Shown piece by piece: positions 8,192 to 17,559 of a stretch of DNA of 39,501 bases. Both the position numbers and the translations under genes were made by a program. Under the pieces are notes generated by a model. It saw nothing but the letters and a program-made list of their open reading frames with translations. It was not told the DNA's origin and did not search any database. Source of the DNA: an uncultured Clostridia bacterium (GTDB lineage Bacteria; Bacillota; Clostridia; Christensenellales; UBA1242); contig CANBAL010000010.1 of NCBI GenBank assembly GCA_947366545.1, forward strand, positions 1 through 39,501, in the 5' to 3' direction. The number at the start of each line of letters is the position of its first letter. The stretch's first letter is position 1.

Positions 8192-8233
8192 AGATTTCTC
8201 CGCTGCGGGCTACGCCCTTCGGTCGAAATGACA
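8192..8233 (+). repeat. Dispersed hairpin repeat, copy c (extended apical stem)
   Basis: AGATTTCTCCGCTGCGGGCTACGCCCTTCGGTCGAAATGACA. Confidence 0.85.
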
Positions 8234-8246
8234 AAGGGAGAAAAAA

Positions 8247-8267
8247 CGGGCTGCGGTCGAAATGACA
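8247..8267 (+). repeat. Dispersed hairpin repeat, copy d (truncated 5' half)
   Basis: CGGGCTGCGGTCGAAATGACA, 13 nt downstream of copy c. Confidence 0.7.
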
Positions 8268-8295
8268 AGTAGTAGTTTTTAATGTATACTCAACT

Positions 8296-8326
8296 AAAAA
8301 ATACGCTAGGGGCTAGCGTATTTTTT
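8296..8326. terminator. Terminator hairpin T2
   Basis: AAAAAATACGCTAG-GGG-CTAGCGTATTTTTT; stem identical to T1. Confidence 0.85.
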
Positions 8327-9401
8327 AGTTCTTATATGACTTATCTATTTCGCCACCGCCAAGGCATAAGCCGTTTTCATCATAAAGCACAACATATTGC
8401 CCTTCAGTGATTGCACGCTGTTTCTCGGCAAAGTCTACCTTGATTTCGCTGTCATTGAGTACTGTGACATGCACCTTTTGGTCGGGCTGGCGATAACGGA
8501 ATTTGGCGTAACAATCAAACTCTTTTTCTTTTGGCTTTTCGGGTATCCAATTCATTTTGATAGCGTAAAGTCCGTCAGTAAAAAGTTCGTCATCCTCGCC
8601 TTGTGATACATAGAGAATATTATTCTTCAAATCCTTTCTTATGACAAACCAGCGTTGTCCATTTCCGTCTGCCCTGCCGCCGATATTGAGTCCTCGTCTT
8701 TGGCCTAAGGTATAATACATAAGTCCGTCATGGCGACCGACAACCTTTTCATTTAAATCCCTAATCTCCCCTGCTTTGGCTGGCAAAAAGTCCTTTAAAA
8801 AGTTTTTGAAATTCCTTTCGCCTATAAAGCATATGCCGGTGGAATCCTTCTTCTCGGCGGTGGAAAGGTCAAGCTGCTTGGCAATCCTTCTAACCTCGGG
8901 TTTCTCGATATCTTCAAGTGGGAAAAGAACATATTTCAGTTGGTCTTGACTAAGTTGATTTAAAAAGTAGGACTGATCCTTATTTAAATCACTGGCTTTG
9001 GCAAGGTAATATTTCCCGTCCTTTTCTATCTTTCTTGCGTAATGGCCTGTGGCTATCATATCAGCACCAAGTTGCTTTGCCTTTTCGAGAAAAGGGCCGA
9101 ACTTGATTTCACGATTACACAGCACATCGGGATTTGGCGTCCTTCCCGCCTTATACTGCTCTAAGAAATATGTGAAAACCCTATCGTAATATTCCTTTGA
9201 ATAGTTGACGCTATAATATGGTATTCCGATTTTATCGCATACCCGTTTTACATCCTCAAAATCCTCTTCTGCTGTGCAGGTGCCGTCCTTTTCCGACCAG
9301 TTGACCATAAACAGTCCTATAACATCATGCCCTTGTTTCTTTAAAAGGTAGGCGGCAACCGAGGAGTCCACTCCGCCACTTATTCCAACTACTATCCTCA
9401 T
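8325..9401 (-). CDS. mnmA: tRNA-specific 2-thiouridylase MnmA
   Basis: [77 protein letters not shown]. Confidence 0.97.
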   Translation of the reverse strand: MRIVVGISGGVDSSVAAYLLKKQGHDVIGLFMVNWSEKDGTCTAEEDFEDVKRVCDKIGIPYYSVNYSKEYYDRVFTYFLEQYKAGRTPNPDVLCNREIKFGPFLEKAKQLGADMIATGHYARKIEKDGKYYLAKASDLNKDQSYFLNQLSQDQLKYVLFPLEDIEKPEVRRIAKQLDLSTAEKKDSTGICFIGERNFKNFLKDFLPAKAGEIRDLNEKVVGRHDGLMYYTLGQRRGLNIGGRADGNGQRWFVIRKDLKNNILYVSQGEDDELFTDGLYAIKMNWIPEKPKEKEFDCYAKFRYRQPDQKVHVTVLNDSEIKVDFAEKQRAITEGQYVVLYDENGLCLGGGEIDKSYKN

Positions 9402-9889
9402 TTGTCTTCCCCCTGTAAGTCAATCGCCACTGGCACCTTAAAGCGTTTTAATGCCACCGCAAAGATATCATAAATCCACACGCAAAGAATGGCACCACAA
9501 AATGGCATCACGATTTCAAAGAAATGACCGCCACAAACCGTAAGAAAATAACCGTTGAACACTGTGAAGGCAATGAGTAAAATCATATTTACTGTAAACA
9601 TAGCACCTCTAAGATATCTGCCTGTATAGTAACAGTGACCGCCAAATATCCCCAAAAATATGGTATACAAAAGCAGTTTTATAAAACTGACATCACTTGG
9701 AAGGGTCTTTGTCTTTATTATAAAACTTCGGTCACCACGCAATTTTTTGCGTTTTGCATCTTTATTTGTTGCAAGGGCAAGGCGCTCAAACTTAAGACCG
9801 CAGTCCTCACAAACCTCGGTGCTTTCCATAGTTTTTAGCCCGCAGCGTGGACAGGTCTTCATTTTTGGCCTTGTTTTTCCGTTAAGCAT
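9398..9889 (-). CDS. Zinc-ribbon plus TM2-domain membrane protein
   Basis: [22 protein letters not shown] then [31 protein letters not shown] (TM2-like); 4-bp overlap (ATGA) with mnmA start. Confidence 0.75.
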   Translation of the reverse strand: MLNGKTRPKMKTCPRCGLKTMESTEVCEDCGLKFERLALATNKDAKRKKLRGDRSFIIKTKTLPSDVSFIKLLLYTIFLGIFGGHCYYTGRYLRGAMFTVNMILLIAFTVFNGYFLTVCGGHFFEIVMPFCGAILCVWIYDIFAVALKRFKVPVAIDLQGEDK

Positions 9890-9924
9890 GGCTATATTTT
9901 ACCACGACTAGGATTTGCTGTCAA

Positions 9925-11403
9925 TTAATAATCCTCTTTATTTGCCTTTTCTAGCGCTTTATTATAATAAATATAGGACGGTTTATCCTCTGGAACAAGT
10001 CTTAAAAGTTCCTCAAACTCCCTCGCACTCTCCGCATAACGGCCGTCATTATATTTTCTTACTGCAAGTTCGAACTTGCTTTTTAAGTGAATGAGTTTTT
10101 CCCGTCTATCACGAGGGTAAACCTCCATACTCTCAAAAAGCGGGAGGCTGGTGCCTTCATCTAGGCTGAGGGATCCAAGGTATCGATAGTTAAATCTATA
10201 TCGAGACGACACCTCATTAAGCACCGACTGGGTGAAAATTATCTTCGTATGAAGGAATTTATTAATATCTTCAAGTTTTGAGGCAAGGTCTATGGAGTCT
10301 GATACAATAGTTGGACTTTTACGCTCCTCTTCCCCTACAATACCAAAGATGACCTCACCAGTATGCACTGATATCTTTGCGTCTACCGGCGGAAGATCAT
10401 GGTGGGATTTATTTTTTATCTCTATCGTCCTCACTATTGCGTGGGCACAATCGATTGCATTCTGTGGGCGTGGAAATACCGCCAAAATTCCCTCACCAAC
10501 ATATTTATCTACAAAGCCGTCATATCTTCTTATTATCGGCGAGACGACATTTAGATAGGAGTTTATAAAATTGAAATTTTCCTCCAAACTTAGACTTCGG
10601 CTCATCTCAGTCGCACTCTTTAAATCGCAAAACAAAGTGGTTGCTGTCTTTTTTACTTGATTGCCAAGTTCGAGTTCCGCAATACTGGATTTCCCTAGAA
10701 ATTTGAGAAACTGTTTCGGTATGAATTTTTGTGCTTCAAGGTCGGTTTGTTTGAGTTTATTATCCTTCTCTTTATAATTATAATTTATTTTATTAATAGA
10801 ATGTTCTACGCTTTTAAACTGCTTGCTTTTGCCGATATTAAGTCTATCTTCTTTTAGTCCGCCGTCACTTAAGCGGGAAAGCAGTTTCTCTATCTTATTC
10901 ACTGGGCGGCAAATAAACATATACATTAGTAGCAGTGCCACTATATACGCTATTGAGATTAACACTACCCACAGCACAGTATTATAGACATTGGTTGTTG
11001 AAATATTGAGTATGCTGCGTACCGAAGTGGCAAGCGGGCTTGTCATTCTTGGTACAGAAGTGAGAAGGTACACGCCTACGCCATATATGAGCGAAAGAGG
11101 AAGGGTGGAAAAGAAGATTACCCTACTTAAAGTTTGAGTACGCAAAAATCTTATAAATAATATTCCGCCTATTATACCATTTATCGTTATTACCGCGATG
11201 CCTACATATGCCCATGTATCAAAAGATATACTAAATCCGCCATCTATCGGTTTAATACCACTGACAACAAACTGCCCGAGATATATCGCCGCAGGCAGAG
11301 ACAGAACAAACAATACTATTAATATCTTTGTACTAAGTTTCATAACTTTATCTTTTGCAAACTTTTTAATACTATTCATGGAATAATTTATGTGATTTCG
11401 CAC
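9925..11403 (-). CDS. Membrane-anchored class III nucleotide cyclase-domain protein
   Basis: N-terminal TM segments; TTLFCDLKSATEMSRSLS, GFVDKYVGEGILAVFPRP, SVHTGEVIFGIVGEEERKSPTIVSDSIDLASKLE; C-terminal TPR-like tail. True start may be an internal ATG. Confidence 0.85.
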   Translation of the reverse strand: MRNHINYSMNSIKKFAKDKVMKLSTKILIVLFVLSLPAAIYLGQFVVSGIKPIDGGFSISFDTWAYVGIAVITINGIIGGILFIRFLRTQTLSRVIFFSTLPLSLIYGVGVYLLTSVPRMTSPLATSVRSILNISTTNVYNTVLWVVLISIAYIVALLLMYMFICRPVNKIEKLLSRLSDGGLKEDRLNIGKSKQFKSVEHSINKINYNYKEKDNKLKQTDLEAQKFIPKQFLKFLGKSSIAELELGNQVKKTATTLFCDLKSATEMSRSLSLEENFNFINSYLNVVSPIIRRYDGFVDKYVGEGILAVFPRPQNAIDCAHAIVRTIEIKNKSHHDLPPVDAKISVHTGEVIFGIVGEEERKSPTIVSDSIDLASKLEDINKFLHTKIIFTQSVLNEVSSRYRFNYRYLGSLSLDEGTSLPLFESMEVYPRDRREKLIHLKSKFELAVRKYNDGRYAESAREFEELLRLVPEDKPSYIYYNKALEKANKEDY

Positions 11404-11414
11404 AATCTTTTATT

Positions 11415-11867
11415 ATGGAGGAATTTATGGAAGAAACAAACACAATCTATCTTAACTGTGTATACCAGAACATTAGAACGGCGGTGCAATCTATTGAGGA
11501 CATTATCTCTAAAACGGAGGATGCGTCACTTAAAAAAGAACTTGCTCTTGAAGCGGACACCTATCTTGCCCTTCAGCGAGAATGCGAAGTATATGCGAAA
11601 AGCGAAAAGTTGGACATCAAGGACAACAACTTTATGGAAAAGGCTAGGCTTTGGGGCTCAATCAATATGTCCACACTTATGGACAAAACTACCCGTCATA
11701 TCGCCGAACTTATGCTGATTGGTACTTTTATGGGTATCTTAACCTGCTACAAAGACCAAAACGACCATGGCGGCGAAAATAAGGAAATTGACGAAATGCT
11801 TGAGCGTCTTAAGGAATTTGAACGCAAAAATATTGAAAGGTTACTACCCTTCTTAAAAGAAAATTAA
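11415..11867 (+). CDS. Hypothetical helical protein (~146-150 aa)
   Basis: Continuous ORF with SD TATGGAGGAATTT before ATG 11427; 4-bp convergent overlap with the downstream M50 gene. Confidence 0.7.
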   Translation: MEEFMEETNTIYLNCVYQNIRTAVQSIEDIISKTEDASLKKELALEADTYLALQRECEVYAKSEKLDIKDNNFMEKARLWGSINMSTLMDKTTRHIAELMLIGTFMGILTCYKDQNDHGGENKEIDEMLERLKEFERKNIERLLPFLKEN

Positions 11868-12709
11868 ATTTTAAAAATTTCGGCAAAGGTGGCACTGAGT
11901 GGATAGCGTAAACTCCATTTTAGTACCACTTTTTCATCGACTAACTTCGTCTGCCCCTCACCGACAACATAAAAGATTGTAAAGCGATTTGGCTCTATAT
12001 GTTTGATTGCTTCATGCAAGGTGGTTGTGTAATTTATAACTATAGTGTGTGGGCGAGAAAACTCTTTGATTTTACGATTAAAAAGATTTAGTTTTTCATA
12101 TCTACTTTCACTTTTGGTCTGGACTAGGCCGCCTAGCATAAAGCATGCGGCAAGCGCAAAAGTGGGGTTATAATCATAGGTGCAAGAATAAATAAATAAT
12201 GCCAAAAACAGCATGGTGAAAATGATATTGGCGGCAGTGATTATTTTTACCGCTTTTTTTCGTGAGGTGCGACCACTGAGAAGAGAAATAAAGATTCTGC
12301 CGCCGTCAAGTGGGTAAGCGGGAAGCAAGTTGAATAATGCAAGCAGCACGGACTGAGAAACAAAGATATCGGTAAAACCATATAATACTGGGAAAATCCA
12401 CCACAGTGCCACTGCGACCACCGACAAAATTATATTTACAAGTGGACCTGCCACTGCTATTTTAAACTCGTCATTCCCCTCAAAAGCTTTTTCTTTATAG
12501 TTTAAGCTGACGCCATAAGGAGCAAGAAAAAAGCTATCTAGTTTATAACCTAGTCTTTTTGCCACAAAATAATGCCCTAGTTCATGGGTTACCACAACGC
12601 CTACAAATATAAAAAAAGCGGCAGCCTGTCCCGTCACCATGAACCACGCAAAAAGAAGGAGAAAACTTGGATGCAGCGGAAATCTTTTTCGTTTTTTTAT
12701 AGTCCGCAT
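11864..12709 (-). CDS. M50 site-2 protease, SpoIVFB-like
   Basis: VVTHELGHYFVAKRLGY (HExxH), LLALFNLLPAYPLDGGRI; start at MRTIKKRKRFPLHPSFLLLF (12709). Confidence 0.85.
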   Translation of the reverse strand: MRTIKKRKRFPLHPSFLLLFAWFMVTGQAAAFFIFVGVVVTHELGHYFVAKRLGYKLDSFFLAPYGVSLNYKEKAFEGNDEFKIAVAGPLVNIILSVVAVALWWIFPVLYGFTDIFVSQSVLLALFNLLPAYPLDGGRIFISLLSGRTSRKKAVKIITAANIIFTMLFLALFIYSCTYDYNPTFALAACFMLGGLVQTKSESRYEKLNLFNRKIKEFSRPHTIVINYTTTLHEAIKHIEPNRFTIFYVVGEGQTKLVDEKVVLKWSLRYPLSATFAEIFKI

Positions 12710-12874
12710 AAGGCAAGTACTCCAAGTGTCACACAGGCTACTAGCAAAAGGCAAAATACACATTTTACTAACTTTAACCGACTGAATTTTATCTTTATTT
12801 TTACTGGACAGTAATTCTCTCCATAACTTTTTACTCTTTTTTCTTGCATGGAATATTATATTATAAAGTAAAAT

Positions 12875-12901
12875 AAAAAAGCACTTTCAAAGTGCTTTTT
12901 T
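12875..12901. terminator. Rho-independent terminator (scpB 3' end)
   Basis: AAAAAAGCACTTT-C-AAAGTGCTTTTTT. Confidence 0.85.
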
Positions 12902-13568
12902 AGGCTATATCGTCGCTCTTTATTTCCTCGACCTGCTCCCCTTTCAAGAAATCGGGAAGTTCTTCGGTGAACTCTATATCATCAACATTGCGGAATAGTG
13001 TGTCTTCTTGTTTATCCTCTTCCTCACGAATGACTGTGATACGCTGGAGAAGCTCTTCATAGTCAGGAAGGTCGGCAAGGTTTGTAAGGTTAAACCTCTT
13101 TAAAAAGTTTTCGGTGGTGCCAAACATAAGTGGTTTACCTACCGCATCTTTACGGCCTACAACCTCAATCATATCTTGGTCGACAAGTACCTGCACCGCA
13201 TAGTCTGCATTTACACGGCGGATATCTTCTATCTCAAGTTTAGTGATAGGCTGCTTATAGGCAACTATTGCAAGGGTCTCAAGTGCGGCACGAGTAAGTG
13301 ACTTTTCGCGTATTGGATTAAGGACCTCAGAGATATACTCTGCAAAGTTTGGATTTGACGCAAGTTGCACTTTATTTTTGTATGTAATTACATGAATACC
13401 ATTTTCGCCAGAATATTCCTTTTTAAGCTGTTCAATCGCTTTATCAATCTCTTTCTCGCTGACACCTAGTTTTTCGGCAATAAAGGACTTTTCAATGCCG
13501 TCTCCTGACACGAAAAGAACGGAAAGTACAACATTTTTTAAGTTCATAACTGTATCTATACTACTCAT
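12900..13568 (-). CDS. scpB: Segregation and condensation protein B
   Basis: LSVLFVSGDGIEKSFIAEKLGVSEKEID, LTRAALETLAIVAYKQPITKLEIEDIRRVNADYAVQVLVDQDMIEVVGRKDAVGKPLMFGTTENFLKRFNL. Confidence 0.95.
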   Translation of the reverse strand: MSSIDTVMNLKNVVLSVLFVSGDGIEKSFIAEKLGVSEKEIDKAIEQLKKEYSGENGIHVITYKNKVQLASNPNFAEYISEVLNPIREKSLTRAALETLAIVAYKQPITKLEIEDIRRVNADYAVQVLVDQDMIEVVGRKDAVGKPLMFGTTENFLKRFNLTNLADLPDYEELLQRITVIREEEDKQEDTLFRNVDDIEFTEELPDFLKGEQVEEIKSDDIA

Positions 13569-14329
13569 TCTGCCACCTCATTTGAAATTATATTTATTTG
13601 AGAAAATATCCCCGACTGCTCTGCACGAATTGTTTGAAGTTTTAATAGTTCTAGGAGTGCCAAAAAGACATTTATCATCTCACTCTTTGTCATGTCCTGT
13701 ACAAAAAGTTCCTCAAACGGAAAGCGTTTATGCCCCCTCGCATAGTCACGAATTGAAATTATTTTTTCAGCCACCGTGAATCTATCTTTGGCAATCTTCT
13801 TTGGCTCTTCTTTCTCTTTTCCCCTCGCCTCTGCCCTTGTAAGCAGTTTTGCAAAGGCGTCTAAGAGTTTATCAAGCACCATATCTTTTATAACTATCTT
13901 AACCTTTTCTGTCTCTTTACCAGCCGCACGATAGAGTTTATTGATATCTTCAATCTCCCGTAGGCGTTGTCCTGTCTCTTTGAAAAGCTCATACTCTTTC
14001 AGTCTTCGTAGCAAAAGTGCCTCACTGTCTTCCTCTTCAGGATCTTCTTCGGTTTCCACTGGCAGAAGTTGTTTTGATTTAATCTCGAGTAGTGTGGCGG
14101 CAACTATAATAAACTCACTTGCCCTATCCATGTCAATATTATCAAGATCTGCCATATAGGCCATATACTGCTCAGTGATGTCTGCAAGTTTGACCGTCAT
14201 GATATCAAGTTTACTATCTTTTATAAGGTGCAAAAGAAGATCGAGTGGCCCCTCGAAATTATCAAGTTTAAAACGATATTTATCATCTATGAAACTGAGT
14301 TGTTCAGTTTGTACCTCTTCTATAGCCAT
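13565..14329 (-). CDS. scpA: Segregation and condensation protein A
   Basis: YRFKLDNFEGPLDLLLHLIKDSKLDIMTVKLADITEQYMAYM, EFIIVAATLLEIKSKQLLP; start at MAIEE with SD; 4-bp overlap with scpB. Confidence 0.95.
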   Translation of the reverse strand: MAIEEVQTEQLSFIDDKYRFKLDNFEGPLDLLLHLIKDSKLDIMTVKLADITEQYMAYMADLDNIDMDRASEFIIVAATLLEIKSKQLLPVETEEDPEEEDSEALLLRRLKEYELFKETGQRLREIEDINKLYRAAGKETEKVKIVIKDMVLDKLLDAFAKLLTRAEARGKEKEEPKKIAKDRFTVAEKIISIRDYARGHKRFPFEELFVQDMTKSEMINVFLALLELLKLQTIRAEQSGIFSQINIISNEVAE

Positions 14330-14402
14330 CCTTTCTCCATTTGTTTGCAATGTTATTTTAACAAATTATTTATATAAAATGCAAGCAAAATGAAGTATAA
14401 TT

Positions 14403-14430
14403 AAAAAACCGCTGATGCAGCGGTTTTTTA
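14403..14430. terminator. Rho-independent terminator
   Basis: AAAAAACCGCTG-ATG-CAGCGGTTTTTT. Confidence 0.85.
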
Positions 14431-15591
14431 TTACCATTCATGGACTATTTTATCAAAACAATCTTTGAGCGAAAGTTTATCGAGGTTATCTTTGACTATT
14501 AGGCTAATCTCCTTTACCACCTGTCCGTCATGTGAGATTATCGCTTTACCGACCTCTTCCCCCGCTTTTTTAGGTGCAGAGATTTTTTCAGGTAGCTCAT
14601 AGTTTACCTCAAACTCAGATTTATCACCCTTCTTAACTACTACGCTATAATCTTCTTCGGCGAAAATATCTACGCTTTCTTGTTTACCCTTATTTACCTG
14701 CATATTTTTGCAAGCCACCTCTTTTTCAAGAAGGCTTTTATTTTCAAAGTTTGCAAAGCCATAATTGAAAAGGCTAGAACATTCGTTAAAGCGTGTTTGA
14801 CTGTTTTTAGCACCTACGATTACCGAAATTAACCTCATATTATTTCTTTTAGCACTTGCACTAAGGCAGCACCCTGCCTCATTAGTTGAGCCAGTTTTAC
14901 CACCGTCACAACCATCATAATAACGGATAAGCCTATTAGTATTTACAAGTTCTGTTTTACGACCTGATGGATGAGTAAGTTCGTCCATCCAAATTGTAGA
15001 ATACTTATGATAGTTCTCGTGTTCTGCCACAGCCTTCAGTACTATTGCACTATCTTTTGCACATGAATACTGCTCGGGTGCTGGAAGTCCTGTACAATTT
15101 GAATAATTGGTATCATTCATGCCAAGTTCCTGTGCGCGCTTATTCATCTTGCCAACAAAAGATTTTTCGTTTCCACTGATATGCTCAGCCAGTGCAACTG
15201 AGGCGTCATTTGCTGATGCCATAATTACGCTTTTTAGTAAATCCTCTGTCCTATATTCAACAAAAGGATCAATAAATACCTGACTTCCTCCCATACCTGA
15301 AGCGTTCTCAGAGGTGGTGACCATGGTATCAAGAGTGAGGTTGCCATTATCAATTTCTTCTAAGGTGAGAAGAATGGTCATCATCTTAACCATACTTGCC
15401 ACTGGAAGATGCTCGGTGGCGTTCTTCTCATAGAGTACTTGTCCAGATTTATAATCAACAAGGCAGGCACTTTTGGAACTTATATCAATATCACCTGTTG
15501 CCATTGCTGGCAGAACAGTTTGCATACTAGTACAACATATTGTGGCTAGTATGCAGAAAAATAGTAGACTAGATACAAAAATCTTTTTCAT
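14431..15591 (-). CDS. dacF: D-alanyl-D-alanine carboxypeptidase (DacF/S11 family)
   Basis: SASMVKMM-type SxxK (LPVASMVKMM), SANDASVAL (SxN), GGKTGST (KTG); signal peptide; start 15591. Confidence 0.88.
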   Translation of the reverse strand: MKKIFVSSLLFFCILATICCTSMQTVLPAMATGDIDISSKSACLVDYKSGQVLYEKNATEHLPVASMVKMMTILLTLEEIDNGNLTLDTMVTTSENASGMGGSQVFIDPFVEYRTEDLLKSVIMASANDASVALAEHISGNEKSFVGKMNKRAQELGMNDTNYSNCTGLPAPEQYSCAKDSAIVLKAVAEHENYHKYSTIWMDELTHPSGRKTELVNTNRLIRYYDGCDGGKTGSTNEAGCCLSASAKRNNMRLISVIVGAKNSQTRFNECSSLFNYGFANFENKSLLEKEVACKNMQVNKGKQESVDIFAEEDYSVVVKKGDKSEFEVNYELPEKISAPKKAGEEVGKAIISHDGQVVKEISLIVKDNLDKLSLKDCFDKIVHEW

Positions 15592-15656
15592 TATCTTACT
15601 CCTTATGGAAATAGTTTTTTCCAAATTTATTATTTTATGCAAGGAGTAAGTGGGAA

Positions 15657-16271
15657 TTATATCACTATTATTACATTCGCATTAAATATAAGAAGAAGCA
15701 CGGTTTCAGTTAGGCAGACTAACGCCATAATGAGAAAAAAACAAAGTATAGTTTTGAGTTTATTTCCCCCACCGCCATAGCACCTTTTATCACAATTATT
15801 TTTATTGAGCATGAAGAAATAAAGTGTCAAAAGTAAAATTAATAATATTTGACAAGGCAGAATGACAAATATAGCAACAATAATCCCTGACACGCCATAG
15901 GTAAGCAGCATTAGGCAGAAATTAAAGCCGAGTAGATAGGATCGAAAGGCAAGTAGTAATATGGCAAGTGGCGTGAGAAACGGCGTAAAAGAGCAGCCAA
16001 ATAACAAGAGCATTATAAGGAGACAGGAAAGAAGTCTTGAAAAGAAGGTGGTGGTCACCCCACTGCCTACGAACTCTACAATTCCAAAATCCTTTAATAT
16101 ATATATCGATGCACCGTTTTTAAATTGAACGGCAAGTATTATACCTAACACCAAACCTACAAAAAGTATAAAAGAAGTTATTATTAGTTTAGTTTTAGAC
16201 GCATTAAGGCAGTCTAACAAATAATACTTTAACTCCGCGAAAAAGGTCTGTTTTTTGTAAGATTTTGACAT
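15657..16271 (-). CDS. SpoIIM-like integral membrane protein
   Basis: ~204 aa with 5-6 hydrophobic segments, KTKLIITSFILFVGLVLGI, SYLLGFNFCLML; next to dacF, consistent with spoIIM neighbourhoods in Firmicutes. Confidence 0.6.
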   Translation of the reverse strand: MSKSYKKQTFFAELKYYLLDCLNASKTKLIITSFILFVGLVLGIILAVQFKNGASIYILKDFGIVEFVGSGVTTTFFSRLLSCLLIMLLLFGCSFTPFLTPLAILLLAFRSYLLGFNFCLMLLTYGVSGIIVAIFVILPCQILLILLLTLYFFMLNKNNCDKRCYGGGGNKLKTILCFFLIMALVCLTETVLLLIFNANVIIVI

Positions 16272-16333
16272 ATTTTAAAATATGCGGGAGTTAAGGTATA
16301 TATGATAGAAAAAATGGTGAGAAGCGCGGCAAT

Positions 16334-16358
16334 AAAAAAGAGGGTTTAGCCTCTTAAT
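16334..16358 (-). terminator. Rho-independent terminator at ynbB 3' end
   Basis: minus strand: AAGAGG-CTAAAC-CCTCTTTTTT, overlapping the stop codon. Confidence 0.75.
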
Positions 16359-17559
16359 AGATTTCTTCTAGTTTCTGTGCAAGGATTTTGACATGCTCAT
16401 AAGTAAGCCCACCTTGAAAATAGGCAATATATGGCTTTTTGATTGGACTATCACAACTTAGTTCTATACTTGCCCCACCAACAAAGGTTCCAGCAGCCAT
16501 GATTACCTTATCTTCATACCCTGGCATTGCCCATGGCATAGGTAAAACAAAACTGTCTATTGGTGAAATCGTTTGCACAGTTTGAACAAATTTGACAAGT
16601 TCATTTTCGCTATCAAACACAACCGATTTTATAATATCATAGGCGTTTTCATTTGACGCAGGAATAACCTTATACCCCTTATCTTCCATAACCTTGCCAA
16701 CGAGGTAAGCACCCTTTATTGCTTGTGCCACCGTATGTGGTGCCATGAATAAGCCTTGATAGAAAAGTCTATACCCCCCTTCATAGGACCCTACTTCAAG
16801 CAAAAGTGAAGGAGATGTGTAGCGGGTGGCTATTCTTGTTATCGCCTCCCCAGTTCCGACTATATAGCCGCCGGTAGGAGCAAGCCCGCCACCAACATTT
16901 TTAATGAGTGAGCCTACGGCGACATCTGCACCCACCTCTGTTGGCTCCTTCGTCTCAACAAATTCGCCATAGCAGTTATCTACCACTATGAAACTTCCCT
17001 TTGGCATGACAGCACGCACCTTACCAAAAGCATTTTCAAGTGCCTCGATTGAAAAGGCTGCACGGCTGGAATATCCCCTTGAGCGTTGGAAAAAGATTAC
17101 CTTTGGTTTTTTGCTTTTCACCCGTTTTACAAGGGTTTCAACATCAATTTCACCATTCTTAAGGTCTATCTGCTGATAGGAAATATTGAAATCTTGGAGC
17201 GAGCCGTTATCTTTACCGAATATCGTATCATGAAGAGTATCGTATAACTCCCCAGTGGCAGAAAGCAAAAGGTCATTTGGACGCAAAAGGCCATAAAGCA
17301 CGGTGGAAATTGCATGAGAGCCGCAGGTGATAAGCGGCGAAACAATAGCGCTTTCGGTGCCAAAAACTTCGGCATAGACTTTTGCAAGTTTATCTCTGCC
17401 GACATCATCATAACCATAACCCGTGCTTCCTGCAAAGCATTGAGAGGTTATTTTATTATTTATAAACGCGTTTAGCACCTTTTGTTGATTGAATAGTGCG
17501 ATTTTATCTACCCTATCAAATTGTCCTTGCAAGGTTTTTTCAAGTTTTTCTAGTTTCAT
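16354..17559 (-). CDS. ynbB: PLP-dependent YnbB/'aluminum resistance' (methionine gamma-lyase-like) protein
   Basis: SQCFAGSTGYGYDDVGRDKLAKVYAEVFGTESAIV, VDNCYGEFVETKEPTEVGADVAVGSLIKNVGGGLAPTGGYI; directly downstream of miaA as in B. subtilis. Confidence 0.88.
   Translation of the reverse strand: MKLEKLEKTLQGQFDRVDKIALFNQQKVLNAFINNKITSQCFAGSTGYGYDDVGRDKLAKVYAEVFGTESAIVSPLITCGSHAISTVLYGLLRPNDLLLSATGELYDTLHDTIFGKDNGSLQDFNISYQQIDLKNGEIDVETLVKRVKSKKPKVIFFQRSRGYSSRAAFSIEALENAFGKVRAVMPKGSFIVVDNCYGEFVETKEPTEVGADVAVGSLIKNVGGGLAPTGGYIVGTGEAITRIATRYTSPSLLLEVGSYEGGYRLFYQGLFMAPHTVAQAIKGAYLVGKVMEDKGYKVIPASNENAYDIIKSVVFDSENELVKFVQTVQTISPIDSFVLPMPWAMPGYEDKVIMAAGTFVGGASIELSCDSPIKKPYIAYFQGGLTYEHVKILAQKLEEIY

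Noticed and set aside
7548-8330. tRNA-integrated element with an att duplication
   Set aside because: No second copy of the tRNA-Ser 3' end and no integrase found in the interval; only the duplicated terminator hairpin remains as evidence.
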